A stretch of DNA of 64,000 nucleotides, taken from the NCBI RefSeq assembly GCF_016907955.1, contig NZ_JAFBCX010000023.1:38505-102504 (forward strand), given 5' to 3'. The notes below the pieces were generated by a model. That model did not search any database. It worked only from the letters and a program-made list of their open reading frames with translations, and was not told where the DNA came from. The position numbers and the translations under genes were made by a program. Each line of letters begins with the position of its first letter. Within the stretch, counting starts at the first letter, position 1. This DNA is from Lentzea nigeriaca (GTDB lineage: Bacteria > Actinomycetota > Actinomycetes > Mycobacteriales > Pseudonocardiaceae). Shown one piece after another: positions 1 through 9,314 of the stretch.

Positions 1-404
1 TCCGACACCATGATCCCCGACAGCACGAACCGCGGGTAGATCAACCCGTTGGTGTCCCTGCGGAACGTGCGAGCCGTGAAGTAGAACAGGATCAGGTCCT
101 GGATCAACAGGTACAACGCGGCGAGCGGCAACGTGACCGACGCCAGGACCGGTAACAGCGCGAGCCACCGCTGCACCGACGCCGGCGAAGGCAGGCCGTT
201 CGCCTCGTAGAACACGATCAAGGCCAACAGCCCGGAGAAGGTACCGCCGACCAGCAACGGCAGCAGCGTCAACAGCCCCGCACCGCTGATGAACGCGCCT
301 GCGACGCGGTGCAGGGTCGACAGCCTGGTCTCCCCGCGCTGCAGGTAGGCGCGATATTCCGAGAGGTCGGCGTTGTCGACGGCGGAAGGCGGCAGGGTGC
401 TCAT
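1..404 (-). CDS. Membrane protein, partial (C-terminus off the left edge)
   Basis: The reading frame starts at an ATG at 404 and stays open to the window edge, giving about 134 residues. After a polar N-terminus (begins MSTLPPSAVDNADLSEYRAY) there are two clear hydrophobic stretches, near residues 39-65 and 84-108, so this is an integral membrane protein. The family is not recognised and no catalytic motif is visible in the part present. It is read leftwards, as is the amidohydrolase gene behind it, with an 82-bp gap between that gene's stop at 487 and this start. Confidence 0.7.
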   Translation of the reverse strand, partial: MSTLPPSAVDNADLSEYRAYLQRGETRLSTLHRVAGAFISGAGLLTLLPLLVGGTFSGLLALIVFYEANGLPSPASVQRWLALLPVLASVTLPLAALYLLIQDLILFYFTARTFRRDTNGLIYPRFVLSGIMVS

Positions 405-486
405 GTCTCCGCTGATCGAGGGATGTGCACACAGCGTTACGACACACCTAGGACGGCCACCCCAACGGAGTAGCTCAGCGCCGGCG

Positions 487-3400
487 TCAGTGGTCGCAGC
501 AGACGTGCTCCGCCCACTCCGGCTCGTGCCACCAGTGCTTGTTCTCCGCCGACGGCAGCGGCGCCAGAGCGTCCGTTGTGGACACCAGCTTGGCCTGCTG
601 CCCGTACGGCGCGAGGAGATCCGCGATCTGGTGCACGCGTCCGCCGACCATGACCTGCTTGACGTTCGCGGCTGCCTTGATGTCGGCGAGCGGGTCGCCC
701 TCGACGAACGAGATGTCCGCGGGTGCGCCCGGCTTGATCGCGCCGAGCGGCAGGCCCAGCCAGCGGGCCGGGTTGCGGGTGGCGGTGATGAGCGCTTCCC
801 GTGGCGTGAAGCCGTATTTCACCATCGCGCGGAGGTTCATGTGGGTGGCGGTGGCGGGAGCGTCCAACGGCGCGTCGGTGCCGCAGATGACCAAGCCGCC
901 GCCGCGGTGCACGGCCAGCGCGAACTCCACCCAGTTGCGCAGGACGTAGGCGGACGAGGCGGCGCCGCCGCTGTCGGCGTCGGCGAGGTAGCGCTCGTAC
1001 TCCCACGGCGGGAAGAGGACGCGCGTGCGTTCGTCGGTGGCCAGCGACTTGTCCTCGGCGAACAGGGCCCGGTTGTGGAAGAGCGTGGGGGTCATGGACA
1101 TGCCGGAGCTGGTGAACAGCGACACCACGTCCTGGTAAGCCTTGCCCTGGCGGGAGACGGTGTGGGAGTAGCCGAGGCGGTTGGTGGCGCCGACGTGTTC
1201 CATGCCGTCCATGCCGAGGTTGGCGGCCGGGTAGAGGTAGTGCGACGACAGCGGGACCTTCGAGCGCTGGACGGCCGCGCGCTGCAGTTCGACGGGCAGG
1301 CGGACGTAGGTCTTGATCATGTCGTAGCCGAGCTCGTGGGCGCGGCGCAGTTCCAGGTCCAGCTGGGCGCGCGACAGGGTGGGGCGCATGAAGTTGTAGT
1401 AGACGCGGGAGCCGTCGACGGCCTCGCCGGTGGCGTAGAAACGCGGTCCGGTCAGGGTTCCCGCCGCCAGGGCCTCGCGGGTCTCCACCATCTGGTAGAC
1501 CGGGTCGCCGGGTGAGCGGACCGTCGTGATGCCGTAGGCCAGCCACACGTTCCCCTGCCGCGCGCCCCACTGGCGGCCGCGCAGGTGCCAGTGGTTGTGG
1601 GCGTCGATCAGGCCGGGGATGGCGGTCAGCCGCGAGGCGTCGACGTCGGCGCGGCCCTGGTGCGGGCGGATTTCCTGGACAAGGCCGTTTTCCACGACGA
1701 TGTCGACGTTCTGGCGGAGGTTCTGCGCCTCGCCGTCCCAGTAGGCGCCGACGTGGACGACCTTGCGCTCCGGCGGCTTGGGCCTGCTCCAGTTCAGGTG
1801 CACGCGGATCGTGGAGGCCTTGCCGTCCAGAGTGGACTTCCGGAGGCGTCCGTTGTTCAGGTACACCAACGCGTCGTTGCCGTGCCACGCCAGCGAGTCG
1901 GTTACTTCGCGGGTGACCTGGCGCGGTTCGCCCTGGAAGTCGCCCTTGGCGTCGACGGGAACGACCCAGGCGACGCTTTCCACGACGAACGCGATGTGCT
2001 TGCCGTCCGGGGACCACACCGGGCCGTCGTCGCCGCGGGTGGCGATGGAGCGGAACGGCATGGGCTCGGTGTACTTGAGCTCGCCGCTCGCGAGGTCGAC
2101 GCTCAGGATCTGGCTGGTGCCCTCGCGGAACCGGCGGGAGAACGGCTTCACCGCGGCCAGCGCGACGACCGTGCCGTCGGCGGACCACGTCGGCCTGCCC
2201 GGCTGGAACAGCGTCGGCGTGATCTGGCGGCGACCGGTGGCGTCGGCGACCCAGACCTGCCCGTCGTGGTCCACGTAGGCGACCTTGGTGCCGTCCGGGG
2301 AGAAGCGGGGTGTGGTCTGCGCGCCTGGCGAAGGCGCGAACAGCTTGTCCTCGCCCGAGTTCAGGTCGCGCACCCACAGCTGCGCGACGCCGCTGCGGTC
2401 GCTGGCGTAGATCAGCTTGGTGCCGTCCGGCGAGAAGTCCGGGTCGGAGTCGAAGTACTTGCCGTCGGTGAGCTTCGTGGTCTTGCCGTTGCCGAGCAGG
2501 TAGAGCGAGTTGAGCGCCCTGAACGCGATCTTGGTGCCGTCCCTGGAGACGACCGGACCCGCGATGCCCTTGACCGGACCACCGCTGAGGTTACGCGTGC
2601 GGTGCCGCTCGACCTTGCGCACCGGGACGGTCGCCTCGAACGGGATGTCGGTGACGGAACCGTTGGCGTGCCAGCGAATCCTGCCGTCCGCGGTGTACAG
2701 GACGCGGTCGCCATCCCACACCGGCGCGAAACCGAACACGTCCTGCCCGGTGACGACGGCGGTGGTGCCGAGCATCAGCTCGGCTTGGCCTGGTCGCATC
2801 TGCGTGTAGCTCGGCCGGCCGCCGGGACCGAACGCGGCACCGAACAGCTGCATGCCCGTCGGCGCCGTGACGAGCTTCTCCCGCTTGCCGTCCAGCGACA
2901 CCACCTCGACGGCGGCGTTGCCGGTGATGAAGATGATCCGCTTGCCGTCCTTGGACCACTGCGGTGCCGCGGCCTCGTCCGGGACTCCGGTCAGCTGCGT
3001 GATGGCTCCGGAGGCGACATCCAGGACGTGCACGCCGTAGCTCCCCGCGCGGTCGCTGGTGAAGGCGATTTTCGTGCCGTCCGGCGAGAACGCGGGCTCG
3101 CGGTGGTCGTACTTGCCGTGCGTGAGCTGCCGCAGGCCCGTGCCGTCCAGGCCGATGACGTAGAGGTGGTAGTTGCCGTCTCGATAGGACTGGAACGCGA
3201 TCTGGTTGCCCGGCCCGAACGACGGCAACGTGGCGTCCTGCAGCTCGTCGGTCAGCTTCCGCGCCGTACCACCCGTGGCCGGCAGCACCCAGATCGCGGT
3301 GACGAGGTCGATCGCCAGCCATTTCCCGTCAGCGGACCGGGAAACCGAGATGTTGGTGCCCTGCGTCAGCTTCACGCCGGCGGATTCGGCCTGCGCCTGC

Positions 3401-3489
3401 GCCGTGCCGATCGTGAGCGTGGACGCGGCGGTGGCGACGGCGGCTGCCTGGCCGGTGCGGGTCAGCAGTTCACGGCGCGACAGGTCCAT
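487..3489 (-). CDS. Tat-exported TolB-like beta-propeller/amidohydrolase fusion protein
   Basis: Predicted secreted hydrolase of 1000 aa. The N-terminus (MDLSRRELLTRTGQAAA) is a Tat signal. Residues about 55-600 hold repeated FSPDGTKIAF-type blades of TolB/WD40-like propellers. Residues about 620-960 are an amidohydrolase (imidazolonepropionase/prolidase type), with the metal motif DAHNHWH near residue 629, a downstream HY and EH, and a late GTDAPL aspartate motif. The ATG at 3489 is preferred over an upstream GTG because it has a GGGGGAG ribosome site 8 bases away and places the twin-arginine motif at the start. The natural substrate is unknown; relatives act on cyclic amides or peptides. 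The same fold combination occurs in many bacteria, so function beyond metal-dependent hydrolysis is inference. Confidence 0.88.
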   Translation of the reverse strand: MDLSRRELLTRTGQAAAVATAASTLTIGTAQAQAESAGVKLTQGTNISVSRSADGKWLAIDLVTAIWVLPATGGTARKLTDELQDATLPSFGPGNQIAFQSYRDGNYHLYVIGLDGTGLRQLTHGKYDHREPAFSPDGTKIAFTSDRAGSYGVHVLDVASGAITQLTGVPDEAAAPQWSKDGKRIIFITGNAAVEVVSLDGKREKLVTAPTGMQLFGAAFGPGGRPSYTQMRPGQAELMLGTTAVVTGQDVFGFAPVWDGDRVLYTADGRIRWHANGSVTDIPFEATVPVRKVERHRTRNLSGGPVKGIAGPVVSRDGTKIAFRALNSLYLLGNGKTTKLTDGKYFDSDPDFSPDGTKLIYASDRSGVAQLWVRDLNSGEDKLFAPSPGAQTTPRFSPDGTKVAYVDHDGQVWVADATGRRQITPTLFQPGRPTWSADGTVVALAAVKPFSRRFREGTSQILSVDLASGELKYTEPMPFRSIATRGDDGPVWSPDGKHIAFVVESVAWVVPVDAKGDFQGEPRQVTREVTDSLAWHGNDALVYLNNGRLRKSTLDGKASTIRVHLNWSRPKPPERKVVHVGAYWDGEAQNLRQNVDIVVENGLVQEIRPHQGRADVDASRLTAIPGLIDAHNHWHLRGRQWGARQGNVWLAYGITTVRSPGDPVYQMVETREALAAGTLTGPRFYATGEAVDGSRVYYNFMRPTLSRAQLDLELRRAHELGYDMIKTYVRLPVELQRAAVQRSKVPLSSHYLYPAANLGMDGMEHVGATNRLGYSHTVSRQGKAYQDVVSLFTSSGMSMTPTLFHNRALFAEDKSLATDERTRVLFPPWEYERYLADADSGGAASSAYVLRNWVEFALAVHRGGGLVICGTDAPLDAPATATHMNLRAMVKYGFTPREALITATRNPARWLGLPLGAIKPGAPADISFVEGDPLADIKAAANVKQVMVGGRVHQIADLLAPYGQQAKLVSTTDALAPLPSAENKHWWHEPEWAEHVCCDH

Positions 3490-3511
3490 TGGCGGCACTC
3501 CCCCGAGAGTT

Positions 3512-3527
3512 GATCCCCTAGGAGATC
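3512..3527. promoter_or_regulatory. Near-palindrome upstream of the amidohydrolase gene
   Basis: GATCCCCTAGGAGATC is symmetric except for one base pair. It lies 23-38 bp upstream of the ATG at 3489, where an operator could sit. No cognate regulator is adjacent, so this is only a candidate. Confidence 0.3.
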
Positions 3528-3640
3528 CACCCTGCCATCGAGATCTTCCGGCACATCGGCCATTCGGCCCAGTGTCGCGACCGCCAACCATCGGCGCGTC
3601 TTCGACGCAGCAGGCCACCTCACGGCACCAGCTCGCGATG

Positions 3641-3681
3641 AACGGCGCATTTGTTCACCTCAGGTGGACAGACGCGCCGTT
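3641..3681. repeat. 41-bp quasi-palindrome (possible terminator or hairpin)
   Basis: Two 20-base arms (3641-3660 and 3662-3681) around a single central base match at 17 of 20 positions; the outer eight pairs (AACGGCGC/GCGCCGTT) are perfect. It lies just 3' of the SRPBCC gene (stop at 3699) and upstream of the amidohydrolase gene, both read leftwards. It could terminate the SRPBCC transcript, but no T-run follows it. Confidence 0.5.
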
Positions 3682-3698
3682 AATCGGTCGCCGCGGCA

Positions 3699-4130
3699 CT
3701 AGCGCTCGACGTTTTCCTTGAGACGCTGAAGATCCGCGGAGATGCTGCGCCTGACCTGCCAGCGCATCAACGGCTCGGCCACCGCGAAGAACCCGCCAGG
3801 CGACCCGGTGGCCCGGATCGCGACGTTCGTCCCTTCCGGCACGTCCTCCAGCTCGTACCGCACGACCATCGGGAACGGCTTCTCGACGTTCATCTCCACG
3901 AGCCGCTCCGGTTCGTGCGCCGTCACCACGTAGCCGTAGTCGAACGTGCGCCCCAGGAACTTCGCGGTGCGCACGACGGTCGCGCCCTCGACCAGCGGCC
4001 CCGGCTGGTCGGGCCGACTCGCGGTGATCCCGCCCGTCCACGCGAGGTCGTTGGCGGGATCGAACATGTAGGCCGCGACCTCGGCCCGCGGCCTGCGCAC
4101 GACGACCGAGGGACGCACGTCCACGCTCAT
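3699..4130 (-). CDS. SRPBCC-family protein
   Basis: A 143-aa soluble protein that begins MSVDVRPSVVVRRPRAEVAAYMFDPANDLAW, the typical start of START/polyketide-cyclase-like SRPBCC proteins in which a first strand is followed by a helix and a D-x-x-W segment. These proteins bind hydrophobic ligands in a helix-grip cavity; the ligand here cannot be read. The ATG at 4130 has no clear ribosome site. The gene lies 34 bp downstream of the TerB-like gene on the same strand, so the two may be co-transcribed. Confidence 0.8.
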   Translation of the reverse strand: MSVDVRPSVVVRRPRAEVAAYMFDPANDLAWTGGITASRPDQPGPLVEGATVVRTAKFLGRTFDYGYVVTAHEPERLVEMNVEKPFPMVVRYELEDVPEGTNVAIRATGSPGGFFAVAEPLMRWQVRRSISADLQRLKENVER

Positions 4131-4164
4131 GGCAGGAGGTTAGACCTGCCGGAACGCTCCCGCA

Positions 4165-4554
4165 TCAGATGACGAGCGCGCCCTCGATGCGGGCCACCAT
4201 CGCGTTCTCGGAGTCCACGACCACGCCGTCGGCCTCGGCGACCTCGCGGCAGATCGCGAGCACCGCGCGCGGGAACGACGCGGCGTCCTCCGGCGAACGG
4301 GCGGAGAGGATCTTCATCGAGCGGCGCAGCGCCTCCAGGATGACCGGCTCGATCTCCTCGTCCGTGCCGGCGGGGACGGACGGGCGGGCGCCGCCCAGGA
4401 CGGTGCGCAGGTCGGGCGAGAGGTGCGTGAGGGCACGCAGCCCGGCGAAGCGCTCCTCCAGCACGGGGCCCGGGTCGGCGTGGGAAACCAGCAACATCGC
4501 GCCGTACACGGCGGTGCGCAGCGTGCGGCTCTCCTCGTCGGTGTAGAAGATCAT
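4165..4554 (-). CDS. TerB-like protein
   Basis: A 129-aa all-helical protein starting at the ATG at 4554 (MIFYTDEESRTLRTAVYGAM). The C-terminal segment EVAEADGVVVDSENAMVARIE matches the acidic metal-binding ADG...E pattern of TerB/TerB-like domains. Such proteins are associated with tellurite resistance or, more often, with uncharacterised stress functions; no other ter gene is nearby. A much longer frame runs upstream (to 4971) but is antisense to the start of the subtilase gene and is not used. Confidence 0.65.
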   Translation of the reverse strand: MIFYTDEESRTLRTAVYGAMLLVSHADPGPVLEERFAGLRALTHLSPDLRTVLGGARPSVPAGTDEEIEPVILEALRRSMKILSARSPEDAASFPRAVLAICREVAEADGVVVDSENAMVARIEGALVI

Positions 4555-4651
4555 GGGCCCTACCCTATGTCGGCTCGTCTGGACGTCGGTGAACGGTTGT
4601 GGCCGTTCCGGCACTTGTTCCGCGACAGCGGCCGCCGGAAGCGTGACCTGC

Positions 4652-7615
4652 ATGAAAACCTTTCGCAGGTCCGCGCTGGCAACGGCCGCGGTCTTGATAT
4701 CAGGACTCGCGGTCGCCCCCGCGGTTGCCTCTCCAACGCAAAGTGGGGCCGTCCTCATCACCGGAGACCGCGTGAGTGTCGTCACGCGGCCCGGCAAGCC
4801 GCCGAACGTCGTCATCGAGCCCGCGCCGGGACGCGAGCGGATGCCGTTCCTGAAGACCGTCGACGACGGCCGCGTATCGGTGATCCCGTTCGACGCACAG
4901 CAGCTCGTCGTCAACGGGGTTTTGGACGCGAAGCTGTTCGACGTCGGCACGCCGGCGCGCAAGGTCATCATCCGCTACCTCGGCGGCCGGGAGCTCAGGT
5001 CCGCGAAGGTCACCGGCGCCCTGTGGCACGAGATCAACCCGCACGCCCCGAACCAGACAGGCTCGCTGCCCGGCATCGCGAAGATCAGCCCCGACCGGAT
5101 CCTCAAGCCCCTCGACCACGACAGCGCCGCGCAGATCAAGGCACCGAAGGCGTGGCAGCGCGGCCAGACGGCGAAGGGCGTGCAGGTCGCGGTCCTCGAC
5201 ACCGGCGTGGACGCCGACCACCCCGACCTCAGGGGCCGCATCAAGGCCACCAGGAACTTCACCGACGAGGACGGCGTCACCGACGAGCACGGCCACGGCA
5301 CGCACGTCGCGGGCATCATCGCAGGCTCTGGACCGGAACCGGGCACGGCACCGGACGCGGATCTGCTGGTCGGCAAGGTCTGCGGGCCGTCCTTCTGCGA
5401 GGAGTCCGCGGTCATCGCGGGCATGCGGTGGGCGGCGGAGCAGGGCGCGAAGGTGGTCAACCTGAGCCTCGGCGGTGAGGCGACCGACGGCACCGACGAG
5501 CTCAGCCAGGAGCTGAACGCGTTGAGCGTCAAGCACAACACGCTCTTCGTCGTCGCGGCGGGTAACGAAGGGCGTGCGCAGTCGGTCTCCTCCCCCGCGG
5601 CGGCGGACGCGGCACTGGCGGTCGCGAGTGTCACGAAGGACAACCAGCTCAGCTACTTCTCCAGCCGCGGCCCGCGCATCGACGGCGCCGTGAAGCCGGA
5701 GATCAGCGCGCCCGGTTACGCCATCGCGGCGGCACGGGCCCGAGGCACCGGCATGGGCTATCCGCTGAACGACCGCCACACCCTGGCCAGCGGCACCTCG
5801 ATGGCCGCCCCGCACGTCACGGGAGCAGCGGCGATCCTGGCCGGCCAGCACCCGGACTGGTCTCCCGCACGCCTCAAGGCCGCCCTCACCGCCACCGCCG
5901 ACCCGATCAACGCCCCGGTGTTCGACCAGGGCACCGGCGTCGTGAACCTGGACAGGGCAACGAAAACGCAGCTCACCGCCGAACCGGCGACGCTGAAGCT
6001 CGGCACCGGCACGATCACCTACCGCAACGACAGCGCCCGGCCGATCACGCTCGCCCTGAGTCTGCCGCGCAACGTCGAGACCGACCGGACCACCGTCGAC
6101 GTCCCGGCCAAGGGCACCGCGACCGCGACGTTCAAGGCGACCACACCCGGCGCCGGCGACGTGATCACCGCGCGCGGCAACGACACCGTTATCCGCACGG
6201 CGATCTCGACACACCAGAAAACCGAAGCCACCGCCCAGATCAAGGTCGGGTCGATCGACCGCACCGGCTCCCAGAACGGCACCGGCGGCTACGGCTTCCT
6301 GATCGCGATGGCCAACCACACCGACAAAAAGCTCTACGCGGGCGGCATCGGCAACGGCCGCCCGCTGCAGGGCGAGATCCCGCAGGGCCGCTACACCGTC
6401 TACTCGTGGGTCCCGAGCCCGATCGACGGCCGCCCGCCGTGGGAACCGTCGCAAACCCTTGTCAGCAAAGACGTCACGGTCGGACCGGACGGCGCCGAGG
6501 TCATCCTCGACGCCAGGCCGGGCCGCCGGGTCGAGGCCACCGTCAACGGCAGGAAGGGCACCGGTCTCGTCGGCACCAGCCTCGGCACACCGAACGGGTC
6601 GGCGTTCGCGAGCCAGGGCGACGAGGTCTACGCGGTTCCTGGCGGCGCGGAGGGCATGATCTACACGGCGGTGCAGTTCGTCAGGAACGTGCCGGGCAGC
6701 TCGACCTGCGGTGGCACGGAAAGCCCGTGCGCGATCGCGGTCAGCGAGGAAAACGCGATCACCGCAACGTTCCCTGACGTCCACGACGCCGACCTCGCCA
6801 TCTCCACGGCCACGATCACGGCACCGGAAGGCACCGGTGAGTGGATCACGTTCGCCGAGCACCCCCTGTCGACACCACCACCCGGCGACAGCGCGAAACC
6901 CGTCCGGTTCCCCGGCAAGCACACGACCTACCACCACTCGACGGGTGACATCGAGTGGTGGGCCGCCCAGGTGCGGGACCAGGCCGTGCTGCAGGCCCGG
7001 ACCTGGCGCGGGTACACGAACGGCCGCGACTACGAGGAGAGGTGGGGTCACGGCGTCCGAGGCCCGTCCGTCATGTCGACCACGCACAGCCGCAACGGCA
7101 ACATGATCACCGCGAACCTCGCGCTGCTGTCCGACTTCACGCCCGGCCACTACGGCATCGCGGGCGACTCAGGCGTCGAAGGCATCACCGAACTGCGCCG
7201 TGACGGCAACCTCGTCGACGGCATGGCACACGCGGACGGCGGTGTCTTCCAGGTGCCGCCGTCGAAAGCCGGGTACCGCCTCGAAGCCAGGACGGCCGAG
7301 ATCAAGGCCACCTGGGAGTTCGAGTCGGAGCAGGGCACCGGCCCGCTGCCCCTCACGGCGGTCCGGTTCGGGGACCGCGACGGCGGCACCGTCCCGTTCC
7401 GGCTCGACAGGACCACGACCGCCGGTCGAACCAGGAAGCTCACCGTGGACGTGTCCTACGACGACGGCAGGACGTGGCAGCCGGGCTCGTACGTCCTGTT
7501 CGGCGACCGCGGAGTTCTGCTGAAAGTGAAACCCGGCCCGGTTTCCCTCAAAACACGTGTGACCGACGTCTACGGCAACTCGGGCGAGCAAACCCTCGAC
7601 CGCGCGTTGACATAG
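4652..7615 (+). CDS. Secreted subtilisin-family (S8) serine peptidase, long C-terminal extension
   Basis: 987 aa from the ATG at 4652 (MKTFRRSALATAAVL), which begins a Sec signal peptide ending near AVAS. A prodomain precedes the S8 catalytic domain: Asp183 in VAVLDTGVDADHPDL, His215 in HGHGTHVAG, the oxyanion Asn in AAGNEG and Ser383 in GTSMAAPH. About 500 further residues form beta-rich domains of unknown role, like those of large actinomycete extracellular subtilases. It should cleave proteins outside the cell. It is divergent from the TerB-like gene with 97 bp between start codons, and followed after 30 bp by a metallophosphoesterase gene. Confidence 0.93.
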   Translation: MKTFRRSALATAAVLISGLAVAPAVASPTQSGAVLITGDRVSVVTRPGKPPNVVIEPAPGRERMPFLKTVDDGRVSVIPFDAQQLVVNGVLDAKLFDVGTPARKVIIRYLGGRELRSAKVTGALWHEINPHAPNQTGSLPGIAKISPDRILKPLDHDSAAQIKAPKAWQRGQTAKGVQVAVLDTGVDADHPDLRGRIKATRNFTDEDGVTDEHGHGTHVAGIIAGSGPEPGTAPDADLLVGKVCGPSFCEESAVIAGMRWAAEQGAKVVNLSLGGEATDGTDELSQELNALSVKHNTLFVVAAGNEGRAQSVSSPAAADAALAVASVTKDNQLSYFSSRGPRIDGAVKPEISAPGYAIAAARARGTGMGYPLNDRHTLASGTSMAAPHVTGAAAILAGQHPDWSPARLKAALTATADPINAPVFDQGTGVVNLDRATKTQLTAEPATLKLGTGTITYRNDSARPITLALSLPRNVETDRTTVDVPAKGTATATFKATTPGAGDVITARGNDTVIRTAISTHQKTEATAQIKVGSIDRTGSQNGTGGYGFLIAMANHTDKKLYAGGIGNGRPLQGEIPQGRYTVYSWVPSPIDGRPPWEPSQTLVSKDVTVGPDGAEVILDARPGRRVEATVNGRKGTGLVGTSLGTPNGSAFASQGDEVYAVPGGAEGMIYTAVQFVRNVPGSSTCGGTESPCAIAVSEENAITATFPDVHDADLAISTATITAPEGTGEWITFAEHPLSTPPPGDSAKPVRFPGKHTTYHHSTGDIEWWAAQVRDQAVLQARTWRGYTNGRDYEERWGHGVRGPSVMSTTHSRNGNMITANLALLSDFTPGHYGIAGDSGVEGITELRRDGNLVDGMAHADGGVFQVPPSKAGYRLEARTAEIKATWEFESEQGTGPLPLTAVRFGDRDGGTVPFRLDRTTTAGRTRKLTVDVSYDDGRTWQPGSYVLFGDRGVLLKVKPGPVSLKTRVTDVYGNSGEQTLDRALT

Positions 7616-7645
7616 ATTGGAAATGACAACTCGGGAGGACGCGCG

Positions 7646-8797
7646 ATGACGACCACGGTGACCCGGCCCCGCATCACGGTACGGCGCGTGGTCTTCACGC
7701 TCGTCCTCCTGACGGTCACGACGCTGCTGTTCTGGGTGCCGTTCGAGGGCCTGTTCGCGGCGAGCGCCGAGTGGCCTGCCCCGGTCCGCCCGATCGCCGC
7801 GATCGTGTTCATCGCGGCGGCCGTCAGCATGATCGTCCTGTTCACCCAGCGGAACTCGGACCGGGCCGCGCGGATCTCCCAGTTCCTGCTCGGCTTCGTC
7901 TGGATCGCGTTCGTCTGGACGTTGATCACCGACGTCCTGCGGCTCGCGCTGGCGCTGGGCGGTGTCGAGAACCCGTTCCGCTCCCGCCTGATCGCGGTCG
8001 TGCTCGCCGGGCTCATCGTCACCGTGACGATCTACGGCGTCTACGAGGCCATGCGCGTGCCGCGGATCAAGCGCCAGGACGTCACGATCCCGCGCCTCGA
8101 CCCGGCGTTCGACGGCCTGACCGTCGCGGTCATCACCGACACCCACTACGGCGCGATCAACCGCGCGAAGTGGTCGCGCGAAATGGTCGAGGCCGTCAAC
8201 GGGCTCAACGCCGACGTCGCCGTGCACGTCGGCGACATCGCGGACGGCACCGCCGAGCAACGGCTGGAGCAGGCCACCCCGCTCGGCGACGTGAACACGC
8301 CGCACCGCTTCTACATCACCGGCAACCACGAGTACTACTCGAACGCGCAGGGCTGGATCGACCTGATGACCCGCCTGGGCTGGAAGGCGCTGCACAACGA
8401 GCACGTGGCGCTGGAGCGCGACGGGGCCCGCCTGGTGTTCGCGGGCATCGACGACATCACCGCCGACCACTCCGGCGAACCGGGCCACGCCGCCGACCTG
8501 GCGCTGGCGTTGCGCGGCACCGGCAGCGACCCGGTCGTGCTGCTCGCCCACCAGCCGTCGGAGATCCGCAAGGCCGTCGAGGCGGGCGTGGACCTGCAGC
8601 TGTCCGGGCACACGCACGGCGGCCAGATCTGGCCGTTCCACTACCTGGTGCGGCTGCAGCAGCCGGTGGTCGCCGGCCTGAGCAGGCACAGCGACCGCAC
8701 CCAGCTCTACACCAGCCGCGGCGCCGGTTTCTGGGGCCCGCCGATGCGCGTCTTCGCGCCGAGCGAGATCACGCTGCTGACGCTCAAAGCGAGCTGA
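7646..8797 (+). CDS. Membrane-anchored metallophosphoesterase
   Basis: 383 aa with a GGGAGGA ribosome site 8 bases before the ATG. The first 140 residues hold about four transmembrane segments. The rest is a calcineurin-like phosphoesterase with the full metal-ligand set: D-x-H (DTHYG, near residue 165), GD (HVGDIAD, about 197), GNHE (about 226) and GHTHGGQ (about 321). The layout matches YaeI/YkuE-type membrane phosphoesterases, for which lipid-linked substrates have been suggested; the substrate here is unknown. The 3' end overlaps the convergent histidine-phosphatase gene by 14 bp. Confidence 0.9.
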   Translation: MTTTVTRPRITVRRVVFTLVLLTVTTLLFWVPFEGLFAASAEWPAPVRPIAAIVFIAAAVSMIVLFTQRNSDRAARISQFLLGFVWIAFVWTLITDVLRLALALGGVENPFRSRLIAVVLAGLIVTVTIYGVYEAMRVPRIKRQDVTIPRLDPAFDGLTVAVITDTHYGAINRAKWSREMVEAVNGLNADVAVHVGDIADGTAEQRLEQATPLGDVNTPHRFYITGNHEYYSNAQGWIDLMTRLGWKALHNEHVALERDGARLVFAGIDDITADHSGEPGHAADLALALRGTGSDPVVLLAHQPSEIRKAVEAGVDLQLSGHTHGGQIWPFHYLVRLQQPVVAGLSRHSDRTQLYTSRGAGFWGPPMRVFAPSEITLLTLKAS

Positions 8798-9314
8798 GAT
8801 GTCCACTGTCGTTGAACCTGATCAACGCCGGTGACTTGCCCGTCGTGTAGCGGATGACGGTCAGCGCCGCGTTGTCGTGGTTCAGCGACAACCACCGCTC
8901 GGGCGGGGCGTCCAGCGCATCGCGCACCAGCCAGCTGATCAGGAACGAGTGCGTCACCACCAGCACCGGACCGTCGCCCGGCCGCGCGAACCGCGTCTCG
9001 GCCTCGTGCGCCAGCGCCGGGCCGCGGGTGCGCTCGGACTCGGGGAACTGGTCGAAGAACTCGTCGTGGTCGGGGACGAAGTGCGGCACGTAGTCGTCGG
9101 CGGCGGCCTCGACGCGGCAGGGCACCCGCAGGACGTCGGCGATGATGGACGCGGTTTCGGCGGCACGCGGTAGCGGGCCGTGGTGCACCGCCGCGAAACC
9201 GATGCCGCGCAACCGTTCCGCGAGCAGCTCGGACTGCCTGCGGCCGCGTGCGGTCAGCCTCGTCTCGTCCTTCGTCGCCTCGCCGTGCCGGACCAGATGA
9301 AGATCTCGAGTCAC
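8784..9314 (-). CDS. Histidine phosphatase family protein
   Basis: 176 aa. The RHGE motif near the N-terminus (HLVRHGEATKDE) carries the phospho-accepting histidine, followed by LTARGRRQ and a downstream VVTHSFLI motif with the second catalytic histidine. The GTG at 9314 is chosen because it overlaps the stop of the upstream gene as GTGA (9311-9314), a sign of translational coupling. Members of this short-branch family (SixA/PhoE-like) hydrolyse various phosphomonoesters. Its partner is the membrane protein encoded just upstream. Confidence 0.9.
   Translation of the reverse strand: MTRDLHLVRHGEATKDETRLTARGRRQSELLAERLRGIGFAAVHHGPLPRAAETASIIADVLRVPCRVEAAADDYVPHFVPDHDEFFDQFPESERTRGPALAHEAETRFARPGDGPVLVVTHSFLISWLVRDALDAPPERWLSLNHDNAALTVIRYTTGKSPALIRFNDSGHLSSL

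Noticed and set aside
1585..3513. A 642-aa rightward reading frame
   Set aside because: Antisense to the propeller/amidohydrolase gene; its composition (VDVG, GDVRAV repeats) is that of a shadow frame.
4700..7150. An 816-aa leftward reading frame
   Set aside because: It lies fully antisense to the subtilase gene, is rich in Arg/Gly/Val typical of GC-frame shadows, and has no domain or ribosome site.
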